Positions 46,165 through 56,344 of a stretch of 64,000 nt of DNA are shown here, one piece after another. Made by a program: the position numbers and the translations under genes. Source of the DNA: Wenjunlia tyrosinilytica (GTDB taxonomy: Bacteria > Actinomycetota > Actinomycetes > Streptomycetales > Streptomycetaceae). Position 1 is the stretch's first letter. Each line of letters begins with the position of its first letter. The notes under the pieces were generated by a model. It searched no databases. It worked only from the letters and a program-made list of their open reading frames with translations, and had not been told where the DNA came from. The stretch lies in assembly GCF_014646055.1 (NCBI RefSeq), contig NZ_BMMS01000011.1, positions 106,167 through 170,166 of the forward strand, in the 5' to 3' direction.

Positions 46165-46309
46165 CAGGGAGCGATACCGAGACAGGGAGCGGCCCCGGGC
46201 AGGGAGCGACCGGGACAGGGAGCGCCCCTGGGGCGGGAGCGGCCATGGGCAGGGAGCGGCCATGAGCAGGGAGCGGTCGAGGACACGGAGCGGTCGAGGA
46301 CAGCGAGTG
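46165..46309. repeat. 17-bp-period repeat array, about nine units
   Basis: CAGGGAGCG or close variants begin at 46165, 46183, 46200, 46216, 46233, 46250, 46267, 46284 and 46301, that is every 16-18 bp. Flanking bases vary (GGCC, GACC, GTCG). The array ends 30 bp past the stop of the LuxR gene at 46340 and shares period and GAGCGG core with the array at 5767. Confidence 0.85.
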
Positions 46310-46339
46310 GAGAACGAGGGGTGGCCCGGGTGGCGGGCC

Positions 46340-47017
46340 TCAGATCCGGCCCTCGCCAGACGCCCGGTCCAGCAGCCCGGTCCGGGCGGCGAGCGCCGCC
46401 GCCTCCAGGCGCGACCCGACGCCCAGTTTCATCAGGACCCGCTGCACATGGGTGCGGGCCGTGCTCGGCGCGATCCCCATCCCGGCGGCGATCAGCCGGG
46501 TGTCCTCGCCCTCGGCGACCCGCACCAGCACCTCCACCTCGCGGGGGGTGAGCATCTGCAGCAGCCTCGCCCCCTCGTCGTCGGGCTCGGAGGCGGGGTT
46601 GAGCAGTTCGGCGAACGCCTGCTGGAGCAGTTGCGGGGCGACGGCGACCTCGCCCGCGCGGGCCTTGATCATGGCCCGCTCCACCCCCTCGATCCGCTCG
46701 TCGTGGCGCACATAGCCGCAGGCACCGGCCGCGAAGGCCGCGGCGATCCCCCGCGGGTTGGGCACGGGGCCCAGCACGATGACGGCGACCCCGGGTCTCT
46801 CCCGGCGGATACGGGCCACCGGGTCGAAGACGCCCGGTTCCGCCGGGGCCGAGGTGCCGACCAAGCACACCTCGGGCGAGCGGCTGAGCACGAGCTCCGC
46901 GGCCGCCGCGCTGGGTGCGGCGGCCGCGAGCACACGGTGGCCGCGCAGTTTCAACGCCGAAGCGAGTGCTTCGGCGAGCAGCCGGTGGTCGTCCACGACG
47001 ACGAGCCGAACGCCCAT
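46340..47017 (-). CDS. Atypical LuxR/NarL-family regulator with degenerate receiver
   Basis: This is a 225-residue response-regulator-like protein. The receiver keeps the acidic pair (VVVDDH, residues 6-11). The phospho-acceptor position near residue 54 reads CLVGTSAP with no Asp, and the conserved Lys is Arg104 (GYVRHD). The LuxR HTH (MLTPREVEVLVRVAEGEDTR to VQRVLMKLGVGS) is intact at about 155-210. It is probably controlled without phosphorylation. GAGGGG precedes the ATG. No kinase gene adjoins it. Confidence 0.9.
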   Translation of the reverse strand: MGVRLVVVDDHRLLAEALASALKLRGHRVLAAAAPSAAAAELVLSRSPEVCLVGTSAPAEPGVFDPVARIRRERPGVAVIVLGPVPNPRGIAAAFAAGACGYVRHDERIEGVERAMIKARAGEVAVAPQLLQQAFAELLNPASEPDDEGARLLQMLTPREVEVLVRVAEGEDTRLIAAGMGIAPSTARTHVQRVLMKLGVGSRLEAAALAARTGLLDRASGEGRI

Positions 47018-47118
47018 ATCGGTGTTCCCCTCCCCGTGGACCCCCGAAATGCAGCTGATCCACTGAACCCTAGCGCCGGAAGGTACACGCTTGTTCGACG
47101 CAACGTGCGGTTCCGCGC

Positions 47119-47156
47119 CAGAAAGCCCCGGCCTGAGGACGGACCAGGGCTTTCTG
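47119..47156 (-). terminator. Hairpin terminator after the PQQ-propeller gene
   Basis: CAGAAAGCCC and its exact complement (47119-47128, 47147-47156) form a 10-bp stem, 47 bp after the TAA stop of the leftward gene. Confidence 0.65.
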
Positions 47157-47202
47157 ACTCGAATTTGACGTCTCGTGACAGGGCGTTCGCCGCTCGCGCT
47201 CG

Positions 47203-48777
47203 TTACTTGTACGCCGTGATCAGTTTGTCCGCGGTGTCGTCCAGGGTCTCGTGGACGAGGTACAGGCGGCCGTCGTGGAGGTGTTTGCGCGCCGTGGCGC
47301 CCTGCGACTCCTGGGTGCCGCCCTTGTCCGGATTCTGCTGGTACAGCGCCTTCTTGCCGGACTTGGGGTCCAGCCGCAGCAGCTTGCCGCCCTGTTTGCC
47401 GGTCGCCCCGAGATAGACGACGGGATCGCCGTCGGCGGTGCCGACCGGCAGCGCGGTGCGCTCGGGGTCGGCCTGCTCGCGCCACCGCTCGGCGCCCGTG
47501 GACAGGTCGACGGCGACGATCTCATTGGTCCGGTCGGCCGTGCCGCCCGGCACCTTCTTGTCGTTCGTCGGCAGGTAGACGGTGTCCTTGGTGGTCAGGA
47601 TGTTGACGCAGCTCTCCAGGCCGAGGGAGCAGCCGGTCTTGTAGGCCGTCTTGTTGGGATCGGCGGTGTCCTCGTTCTTGCCCAGGTCGATCTCGACGCC
47701 CGGTTCGCCCTTGTCGTCCAGGGTCAGCAGGCCGGTCGGCCCGACGGAGTTCCCCGTGCTGGTGCCGAGCACGACGGGAGAGGTGGACAGGACCGCCTCG
47801 ACCTCCACGCCCTTGGGCGCCCTCCACTTCCAGCGGGCGTTGCCGGTGGCGGGGTTGCGCTCGCGGACGTAGTACTGGACGGCGTTGTCCTTGGGCGCCT
47901 TCTTCTCCTTCTTCTTGTCCTTCTTCTTGTCCTTGGGATCGGGCTCGTCGTCCGCGCCCTGCCGGCACCAGCCGACGGCCAGCAGGCGGTCGCCGCCCAC
48001 GAAGCCCTCGGCGGTGCAGTTGCGGCTGGAGGAGCGGCCCCAGCGCGGCTCGCCGTCGCTGAGCCGGTAGCCCTTGGTGCCCTCGCCCCAGGCGACGGCC
48101 ACATTGTTGGCCGCGACCGCCACCGAGGCGCTCTCGATGGGCTTCCCGTCGCGGTACTCGGACTTGGGCAGCAGCCTCGTCCACAGCATCTTGCCCGCGT
48201 TGAGGTCGATGCCCATCAGATGAGTGCAGGACCTGCCGGTGCGGTAGAGCACCGCGGTGCGGCGGCCGTTGGCGGTGGACGCGGCGGCGCACACGGGACC
48301 GGGCACCGGCACGCTCCACGCCTTGGAGCCGCTGTCGAGCCGGTAGCCGGTGACCGACGCGGTCGTGGTCTTGGCGACGACCTTGTCGGTGAACCAGGTT
48401 CCCGGCACCACCGCCTTGTCGCCGGAGAACTCCGGAACGGGCGCCTGCCAGGCCACCTGGCCCTTGGTGTCGTGCGGCTTCCTGGCGGCCTTCTTCTCGC
48501 CGTCGCGCGAGGAGTTGACGAAGAACACCCCGCCCGCGGCCACCAGCGCGACGACCACCCCGCCGACGGCCATGAGGATCCTGCGCCGCCCGGACTTCAG
48601 CGGGGGCGACGGGTTGGGCGGCGGAACGGGTCGCGGCGGCGGGTAACCGTACAAGTGGGGCTGCGGCCGGGCCTGCCCGGGCAGGCCGGCGGAGGGCTGC
48701 TGCGGTGGCTGCGTGTACGGGTTGGGGCCACCCCAGGGCTGCTGCGGCGGGTAGCCGTACTGGGGCGGTTCAGACAT
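47203..48777 (-). CDS. Membrane-anchored PQQ-type beta-propeller protein
   Basis: This is a 524-residue protein with a Pro/Gln/Tyr-rich cytoplasmic N-terminus, one helix at about 67-87 (ILMAVGGVVVALVAAGGVFF) and a large extracellular domain. The domain has repeated propeller blades such as GYRLDSGSKAWSVP, IDLNAGKMLWTRLL and VDLSTGAERWREQ. A Lys/Asp-rich insert (DPKDKKKDKKKEKK) sits mid-domain. GGAGG precedes the ATG. Related Streptomyces proteins are annotated as PQQ-binding-like; real cofactor binding and function are unknown. Confidence 0.85.
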   Translation of the reverse strand: MSEPPQYGYPPQQPWGGPNPYTQPPQQPSAGLPGQARPQPHLYGYPPPRPVPPPNPSPPLKSGRRRILMAVGGVVVALVAAGGVFFVNSSRDGEKKAARKPHDTKGQVAWQAPVPEFSGDKAVVPGTWFTDKVVAKTTTASVTGYRLDSGSKAWSVPVPGPVCAAASTANGRRTAVLYRTGRSCTHLMGIDLNAGKMLWTRLLPKSEYRDGKPIESASVAVAANNVAVAWGEGTKGYRLSDGEPRWGRSSSRNCTAEGFVGGDRLLAVGWCRQGADDEPDPKDKKKDKKKEKKAPKDNAVQYYVRERNPATGNARWKWRAPKGVEVEAVLSTSPVVLGTSTGNSVGPTGLLTLDDKGEPGVEIDLGKNEDTADPNKTAYKTGCSLGLESCVNILTTKDTVYLPTNDKKVPGGTADRTNEIVAVDLSTGAERWREQADPERTALPVGTADGDPVVYLGATGKQGGKLLRLDPKSGKKALYQQNPDKGGTQESQGATARKHLHDGRLYLVHETLDDTADKLITAYK

Positions 48778-48851
48778 GCGGGCTTCCTCCGGCGACGTAG
48801 GGAGAACCCTTTTGTATCACCAGGTATTCGGACCGCAACCCCGGCCCGGCC

Positions 48852-50633
<1,782 letters not shown>

Positions 50634-50717
50634 GTGTTCTCCTGCTTGCTCCGGATTGGTCGACTCCCCAGAGTAGTGCCACCGAATGGGGGAGTTCCCG
50701 GGCCGCGGGCGGGGCGG

Positions 50718-51902
50718 CTACTCCTTGGTGAGCGAGGGGGGCGGCGCGGGCGCGGCGTCCGGCTGCGGTGCCTGGGCGGGCGCGGTGGGCCGGCGGGGCG
50801 GGGTCGGCTCCGCGGCGGGCCCCGGCGGGGCGGGCTGCGGTCGGGCGGGCTGGGGCGGGGCGGGCTGCGGCGGCGCGGGTGGTGGGGAGGGCCGCGGGGG
50901 CGCGGCGCCCGGCGGGTACGCCGGGGGCTGGTGCCCCGGGGGCGGATACGGCGACGGCGGATACGGCGACGGCTGAAACGGCGGGGGGCCCGGGGGCTGC
51001 GGAATGTACGGGGAAGGGGCGTAGGCCCGGCGCGGAGCGGCCACCCCCAGGCGCACATCCTGGGTCTCGCTGATCCGGCGGACGACGAGCGCGGCCAGCA
51101 CGGCGGCGGCCACATTGGCCATGCTGCCGAGGATGAGGAACAGGAGCCCGGTCTGGAATCCGTTGACATCGGCGTCGTCGTCCGCGGCGCCGATGGTGAT
51201 GTATCCGACGACGCCGAGCGCCCAGCCGCCCACCAGTGCCGTCCACCAGCCGTTGAGCATCCCGGCACCGGGCCGCCGGAACGGCGAGGGCGGCGACGGG
51301 TCACTGGCGGCGTGGATGTCGTCGGCGATCTGCTTGGGGAACCACAGGTTGGCCACCGGCACGAACCAGGCGCCGACCGCCCAGCCCCGGCTGAAGCGGT
51401 GGCCGGTGGGCGCCCAGGCCTCGGCGTTGACGCGGACACGGTGGAACCAGGTGAGGAAGACCGCCGCCGAGGCCAGGAAGCCGAGACCGTACAGCGTCGA
51501 CGCGGTCCGGTAGAAGCCCTTGAGCGACCCGTCGAGGTAGTACTGGGCGAGGAAGGGGTTGCCCAGAGCTTCGTCGACGGCGTTGTACACCTTGATGTCG
51601 GCGATCACCACGAGTCCGCCGAGCCCCGCCATCACCCACATCATGACCGAGGCGGCCGTCCCCAGGCCGAGCACGGGAGCGGCGTACGCGGGCGCCACGG
51701 GCACATGGGCGGGCGGTGGCGGAAGAGTCGACGGCGCAGGTCCGGGCGGCGCAGGCACGGGCTGCGCGGGTCCGGGCCGCGGAGGCACCGGCGGCGCAGG
51801 TACGGGCTGCGCCGCCGGGGTGCCGTACGGGAGCGTTGCGTCGCAGTGCGGGCAGCGCCCGTCCGGTCCGAGGTGGGCGCTCCGGCAGCGCTGGCACAGC
51901 AT
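50718..51902 (-). CDS. DUF4328 membrane protein with zinc ribbon and Pro-rich tail
   Basis: This is a 394-residue protein. It starts with a zinc ribbon (CQRCRSAHLGPDGRCPHC), then a Pro-rich linker. Four to five membrane helices follow, around LGTAASVMMWVMAGLGGLVV and later FLASAAVFLTWFHR and WFVPVANLWFPKQI. It ends in a long Pro/Ala/Gln-rich tail. The WFVPVANLWFPKQ block is characteristic of DUF4328. Function is unknown. Confidence 0.85.
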   Translation of the reverse strand: MLCQRCRSAHLGPDGRCPHCDATLPYGTPAAQPVPAPPVPPRPGPAQPVPAPPGPAPSTLPPPPAHVPVAPAYAAPVLGLGTAASVMMWVMAGLGGLVVIADIKVYNAVDEALGNPFLAQYYLDGSLKGFYRTASTLYGLGFLASAAVFLTWFHRVRVNAEAWAPTGHRFSRGWAVGAWFVPVANLWFPKQIADDIHAASDPSPPSPFRRPGAGMLNGWWTALVGGWALGVVGYITIGAADDDADVNGFQTGLLFLILGSMANVAAAVLAALVVRRISETQDVRLGVAAPRRAYAPSPYIPQPPGPPPFQPSPYPPSPYPPPGHQPPAYPPGAAPPRPSPPPAPPQPAPPQPARPQPAPPGPAAEPTPPRRPTAPAQAPQPDAAPAPPPSLTKE

Positions 51903-51988
51903 GAGGATCCGCCCCCGGGTAGACAGCCTGTCGGCTGATCACCTTAGAGGCGCGCTCACACGGCGTCCACCGCCGGTGACCGCGTCCG

Positions 51989-52915
51989 TCAGCCGCCCAC
52001 GACGGCTGCCCCGCCGACCGGGCCGTGGGTGACCCGGACGGAGCGGCAGGTGTTGGAGGCGAGCAGTGCCTCGGCGACGTCATTGGCCGACTCGGGGTCC
52101 TTGGCGAGGAAGGCGCAGGTCGGCCCCGAGCCGGAGACCAGCGCGGCCAGCGCCCCCGCCTCGGTGCCCGTACGCAGTGTCTCGGCGAGCGCCGGGCGCA
52201 GCGACAGCGCCGCCTCCTGGAGGTCGTTGGAGGCGGCGATGCGCGCGCCGAGGGCGGCGGGGTCGCCGAGGCGCAGCGCCTCCAGCAGTTCCGGGGACGG
52301 CTGGGGGGCGGGGATGTCGGCGGTGCTGGAGCCGAGGCCGCGCTCCTCGCGCAGCCGGTCGCACTCGCGGTAGACGGCGGGCGTGGACAGGCCGCCCTGC
52401 GCCATGGCGAAGACCCAGTGGAAGGTGCCGCCGGTCTCCAGGGGCTCGAGCAGCTCGCCCCTCCCCCGTCCGAGCGCGGCGCCGCCGAGCAGGGGGAACG
52501 GGACGTCGCTGCCGAGTTCGGCGGCGAGCGTGTGCAGGTCCTCGCGGGTGGCGCCGGTGCCCCACAGCGCTTCGCAGGCGACCAGGGCCGCCGCGCAGTC
52601 GGCGCTGCCGCCCGCCATACCGCCGGCCACGGGGATGTCCTTGGCGATGTGCAGATGCACCCGCGGGTCGGTCCCGAAGCGTTCGGCGAGCAGGCGGGCG
52701 GCCTTGGCGACGAGGTTGGAGCCGTCGACGGGCACCTGGTGGGCGTTGGGGCCCGAGACGGTGATCCGCAGGGAGTCGGAGGGGGTGACCGTGACCTCGT
52801 CGTGGATGGCGACGGCGAGGAAGACGTTCGCGAGGTCGTGGAAGCCGTCCGGGCGAAGGCCGCCGACCGCCAGTTGCACATTGACCTTCGCGGGCACGCG
52901 GACGGTGACGGACAC
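51989..52915 (-). CDS. ispE: 4-diphosphocytidyl-2-C-methyl-D-erythritol kinase
   Basis: This 308-residue GHMP kinase catalyses the fourth step of the MEP isoprenoid pathway. Motifs are VRVPAKVNVQLAVGG with the conserved lysine, the ATP loop PVAGGMAGGSADCAAAL and the late ALVSGSGPTCAF. The GTG at 52915 has GGAG 9 nt upstream. It follows rsmA by 40 bp in the rpf-rsmA-ispE order also known in mycobacteria. Confidence 0.96.
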   Translation of the reverse strand: MSVTVRVPAKVNVQLAVGGLRPDGFHDLANVFLAVAIHDEVTVTPSDSLRITVSGPNAHQVPVDGSNLVAKAARLLAERFGTDPRVHLHIAKDIPVAGGMAGGSADCAAALVACEALWGTGATREDLHTLAAELGSDVPFPLLGGAALGRGRGELLEPLETGGTFHWVFAMAQGGLSTPAVYRECDRLREERGLGSSTADIPAPQPSPELLEALRLGDPAALGARIAASNDLQEAALSLRPALAETLRTGTEAGALAALVSGSGPTCAFLAKDPESANDVAEALLASNTCRSVRVTHGPVGGAAVVGG

Positions 52916-52955
52916 GGGTGGCTTCTCCAGGGGTGAGGTGCGGTGTCGGCTTACG

Positions 52956-53837
52956 TTAGCGGGGCGGGCGCCCTGGCCTGTTCTCGGCGATCGCGGCGAA
53001 CTGCTCGACGCGCAGTGCCTCTCCCCTGGCCTGGGGGGAGACCGCGGCGGCCACGAGGGCGGCCTCGGCGGCGGCGGCCGATCCCGCCCATCCGGCGAGT
53101 GCGGCGCGCAGGGTCTTGCGGCGCTGGGAGAAGGCCGCGTCGACCACGGCGAAGACCTCGGCACGGCTGGCCGTCGTGCGCGGCGGGTCGCGGCGCACGA
53201 GGGAGACCAGGCCGGAGTCGACGTTGGGCGCGGGCCAGAAGACATTGCGGCCGATGGCGCCCGCGCGCTTGACGTCGGCGTACCAGTTGGCCTTGACCGA
53301 GGGCACTCCGTAGACCTTGTTGCCGGGCACGGCGGCGAGCCGGTCGGCGACCTCGGCCTGCACCATCACCAGGGTGCGCTCGATGCTCGGGAAGGTGGCG
53401 AGCATGTGCAGCAGGACCGGCACGGCCACGTTGTAGGGGAGGTTGGCGACCAGGGCGGTGGGCGGGGGGCCGGGCAGTTCGGTGACCTCCATGGCGTCGG
53501 AGTGCACCAGGGAGAACCTGCCGAAACGGTCCGGCAGCCGGGCCTCGACGGTGGTGGGCAGGGCCAGGGCGAGCGCCGGGTCGATCTCGACGGCGACGAC
53601 CCGGTCGGCGGTCTCCAGCAGGCCCAGGGTGAGCGAGCCCAGGCCGGGCCCCACCTCGACCACCACGTCCTCGGGTGTCACCTCGGCGGTGCGCACGATG
53701 CGGCGCACGGTGTTGGCGTCGATGACGAAGTTCTGCCCGAGCTGCTTGGTGGGGCGTATGCCCAGGGCGGCGGCCAGTTCACGGATGTCGGCGGGACCGA
53801 GGAGGGCGCCCGTGCTGGAGGAGGGGGTGTTGCTCAC
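52956..53837 (-). CDS. rsmA: 16S rRNA dimethyladenosine transferase
   Basis: This 293-residue KsgA enzyme dimethylates A1518 and A1519 of 16S rRNA. Motifs are [17 protein letters not shown] motif [16 protein letters not shown], the acidic ribose binder VAVEIDPAL and the catalytic [13 protein letters not shown]. Its GTG start overlaps the stop of the rpf gene by 4 bp, so the two are translationally coupled. Confidence 0.97.
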   Translation of the reverse strand: MSNTPSSSTGALLGPADIRELAAALGIRPTKQLGQNFVIDANTVRRIVRTAEVTPEDVVVEVGPGLGSLTLGLLETADRVVAVEIDPALALALPTTVEARLPDRFGRFSLVHSDAMEVTELPGPPPTALVANLPYNVAVPVLLHMLATFPSIERTLVMVQAEVADRLAAVPGNKVYGVPSVKANWYADVKRAGAIGRNVFWPAPNVDSGLVSLVRRDPPRTTASRAEVFAVVDAAFSQRRKTLRAALAGWAGSAAAAEAALVAAAVSPQARGEALRVEQFAAIAENRPGRPPR

Positions 53838-55294
53838 GAGAAGAGCCTACGGCCGCACACCGGCCACGGGCTCGCCCCCCGCCTGACGTAGAGCTTCTTC
53901 GCCCGGTAGGTCTGCTCCTGCGGGGAGGCGGCCTCGGGCCGCCCGGTGCCGCCGAGGGCGTGCCAGGTCTGGGCGTCGAACTGGTACAGGCCCCCGTAGG
54001 TCCCCGACGGGTCGACCGCGTCGGGGCGGCCTCCGGCCTCGCACCGGGCCAGCCCCTTCCAGTTCAGGCCGTCGGCGCCGTCCACCGACGAGGGCAGCGA
54101 TCTCGTTCCGGCGTTGACGACCTGGGTGACGGGGCGGCGCAGGACCTTCTCGCCGATGCGCCGGGGCCGCTGCCTGACGCCGTTGACGGTGCGGTGGACG
54201 TATGTGACACGCTTCACGCCCTCCTCGCCGCGGGTGACCACGACCTCGGTGCCGGTGAACAGGGTCGGGTCGGGGCGGCGCACGGCCTCGAACGGGATGG
54301 GCTCATCGCGGGTCACGGTCGTTCCCGTGATCCGCAGGACGGAGATGGTCTGGCCGTCGCGCGGGAAGCCGCGGCGGGGAGCGGAGGTGGTGTCCTCGCC
54401 GTTGAGCACGATCCCGGCCTGGTCCAGCACGTCGGCGACCGTGGCGGCGTTGGTCCGCATCCGCATGCGGCGGCCGTCGACGAGGAAGGTGACGGTTCGC
54501 TCCGTGCGCACGTCCAGACGGAGGCCGCGCCGACCGATCGGCATGCTCCGCGAGGCCGACAGGTGGGCGCCCTCCGCGCGCACCCCCAGTTCCCGAAGGG
54601 CCTCCTGGACGGTGGTGGCCGTCGTCCACACGTCGCGGGGCTCGCCGTCGACGGTGAGGGTCACCCGGCGGCCGTAACGGACGATGACCTCGTCCCCGTC
54701 GTGCAGGGCGGTGCCGGGCCCGGGGGCCACGATGTCGTGGTCGCCGACGTGCAGGCCCTGCTGGTCGAGGACGTCGGAGACGTCGGTGCCGAAGGTGTTC
54801 AGGGTGCGGGGGATCCCGTCCACGCTGAGCCGGATCGACTTGTCGCAGCTGACGAACGCGGTCATGCCGCCGGCGAGTACGGCGACGACGAGGGCCTGGG
54901 GAAGGAGCCTGGCCAGCCCCGAGCAGGGCTCCTTGGCGGCGGCTCGGCCGTCGCGGGGTCTGCTGCTGCGGGGGCCGCCTTCACGGGGGCCGCCCCCGCT
55001 CCCGTTCCTGCCCCCGCTCCCGTTCCTGTTCCTGTTCCCCTTCCCGTCCCCGCTCCGCCAGGCCGTGAGCGCTTTGATCCTCCCGGCCATGGCTCCGGTG
55101 TCCCTGGCCCTGGCGTCCTTGGCTCTGGCGTCCTTGGCTCTGGCGTCCTTCGCTCTGGCGTCCTTCGCTCGGCGCTCGGCGGCGCGGCCGGACGGGAGCG
55201 GTTCCGGGGCCGGCGCCTGTCTCGGCACGCTCGGGGAGGCCGGTGCCGCGGCGCGTCCACGCGCGGCCCTGTGGCTGCCGTGCGACGTACTCAT
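53834..55294 (-). CDS. Resuscitation-promoting factor, RpfB type
   Basis: This is a 486-residue membrane-anchored muralytic enzyme that helps germination or resuscitation. Residues 1-125 are a basic cytoplasmic tail with four AKDAR repeats and an Asn/Gly-rich stretch. The helix is at about 130-150 ([20 protein letters not shown]). Three DUF348 domains follow (about 152-200, 209-255, 267-310), a G5 domain (about 321-400) and the Rpf lysozyme-like domain (411-486) with catalytic Glu419 (ARCEAGGRP) and [12 protein letters not shown]. The ATG has GGAGAGG upstream. Other RpfB proteins have much shorter N-termini. Confidence 0.94.
   Translation of the reverse strand: MSTSHGSHRAARGRAAAPASPSVPRQAPAPEPLPSGRAAERRAKDARAKDARAKDARAKDARARDTGAMAGRIKALTAWRSGDGKGNRNRNGSGGRNGSGGGPREGGPRSSRPRDGRAAAKEPCSGLARLLPQALVVAVLAGGMTAFVSCDKSIRLSVDGIPRTLNTFGTDVSDVLDQQGLHVGDHDIVAPGPGTALHDGDEVIVRYGRRVTLTVDGEPRDVWTTATTVQEALRELGVRAEGAHLSASRSMPIGRRGLRLDVRTERTVTFLVDGRRMRMRTNAATVADVLDQAGIVLNGEDTTSAPRRGFPRDGQTISVLRITGTTVTRDEPIPFEAVRRPDPTLFTGTEVVVTRGEEGVKRVTYVHRTVNGVRQRPRRIGEKVLRRPVTQVVNAGTRSLPSSVDGADGLNWKGLARCEAGGRPDAVDPSGTYGGLYQFDAQTWHALGGTGRPEAASPQEQTYRAKKLYVRRGASPWPVCGRRLFS
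55110..55169. repeat. 15-bp tandem repeat, four copies, in rpf
   Basis: CTGGCGTCCTTGGCT and the variant with TCGCT at its end occur four times in a row and encode AKDAR pentapeptides in the cytoplasmic tail. Confidence 0.85.
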
Positions 55295-55471
55295 GGCGCC
55301 TCTCCGTCCGTCTCCCGGGCATGGGGGCTGTCGCGAACGGGACTGTAGCGGAGCCACGGCTACGCTCCAAAGCCAATCGGCCACGCAACGTGACACCGAC
55401 CGACGTGGGGTGACAGTCGTTCAGAAACCGATCAGAACGGGCCGCAGAGGGGCAGCAGGCGTCGGAGGAGG

Positions 55472-56344
55472 TCAGTATCCGAAGGCACGGGCGGTGTTGG
55501 CGGCCACGGCAGCGGCCAGATCGTCCTCGTCGACGCCCTTGAACCGCGCCATCGCCCGCAAAGTGACCGGAATCAGGTAGGGAGCGTTGGGCCGTCCGCG
55601 GTACGGCGCCGGGGTCAGGAACGGCGCGTCCGTCTCCACCAGGACGAGGTCCAGCGGCGCCACCACGAGGGCGTCCCTGAGCTCCGTGGCGGACTTGAAG
55701 GTGACGTTGCCCGCGAACGACATGAAGTACCCCCGCTCGGCGCACACCTTCGCCATCGCGCCGTCGCCGGAGTAGCAGTGGAGGACCACCCGCTCGGGTG
55801 CGCCCTCCTCCTCCAGGATCCGCAGCACGTCCTCGTGGGCCTCGCGGTCGTGGATGACCAGGGCCTTGCCGTGCCGCTTGGCGATGTCGATGTGGCGGCG
55901 GAACGACTCGTGCTGGACCGCCGTGCCCTCGGGCCCGGTCCGGAAGTAGTCGAGCCCGGTCTCGCCGACACCGAGCACCTGCGGAAGCGCGGCCAGGGCG
56001 TCGATCTCGGCAAGCGCCTCCTCCAGCGCGGCCTGCCCACCGGGGGCCCTGCGCTGCCCGCTCCAGCCGTCGGGGTCACCGAGGACGATGCGCGGGGCCT
56101 CGTTGGGGTGCAGGGCCACGGTCGCCCAGACACCCTCGTGCTCCGCGGCCAGCCCGGCCGCCCAGCGTGAGCCGGGGATGTCGCAGCCCACCTGGACGAC
56201 GGTGGCCACCCCGACCGAGGCGGCCTTGGCCAGCCCTTCGGCGGGGGTGCCCTCCTGCATGTCCAGATGGGTGTGCGAGTCCGCCACCGCCACCCGAAGC
56301 GGTTCGGGCAGCGGCGGCGCACTCGCCTTCTCGTTCTTGCTCAG
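55472..56344 (-). CDS. tatD: TatD-family metal-dependent hydrolase, probable CTG start
   Basis: This 290-residue TIM-barrel nuclease family member shows the metal-binding DSHTHLD near its start. GVGETGLDYFRTGP, ALVIHDREAHEDVL, VLHCYSGDG and VLVETDAPFLTP follow. The best start is CTG at 56344, overlapping the metG stop as CTGA. GAGGAG lies 8 nt upstream, and homologues begin with a similar PPLPEPL segment. The next GTG would remove about 20 residues. It lies between metG and rpf, as in mycobacteria. Confidence 0.9.
   Translation of the reverse strand: MSKNEKASAPPLPEPLRVAVADSHTHLDMQEGTPAEGLAKAASVGVATVVQVGCDIPGSRWAAGLAAEHEGVWATVALHPNEAPRIVLGDPDGWSGQRRAPGGQAALEEALAEIDALAALPQVLGVGETGLDYFRTGPEGTAVQHESFRRHIDIAKRHGKALVIHDREAHEDVLRILEEEGAPERVVLHCYSGDGAMAKVCAERGYFMSFAGNVTFKSATELRDALVVAPLDLVLVETDAPFLTPAPYRGRPNAPYLIPVTLRAMARFKGVDEDDLAAAVAANTARAFGY

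Larger units (their letters stand above)
45879..46339. other. Gene-free interval with gal promoter region and repeat array
   Basis: These 461 bp upstream of galT hold an AT-rich patch near 45895-45925, an inverted repeat at 45924-45942, and from 46165 a nine-unit 17-bp-period array. No gene is supported here. Confidence 0.6.

Noticed and set aside
46165-46309. CRISPR array
   Set aside because: The step is 17 bp with no distinct repeat and spacer of CRISPR length, and no cas genes are present.
45923-47416. Open frames on both strands across the 17-bp array upstream of the LuxR gene
   Set aside because: They follow from repeat and GC bias. The composition is Arg/Gly-rich and the true gene is the leftward LuxR regulator.
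55295-55471. Riboswitch upstream of rpf
   Set aside because: No conserved riboswitch core was recognised in the 177-bp spacer; only small imperfect stems occur.
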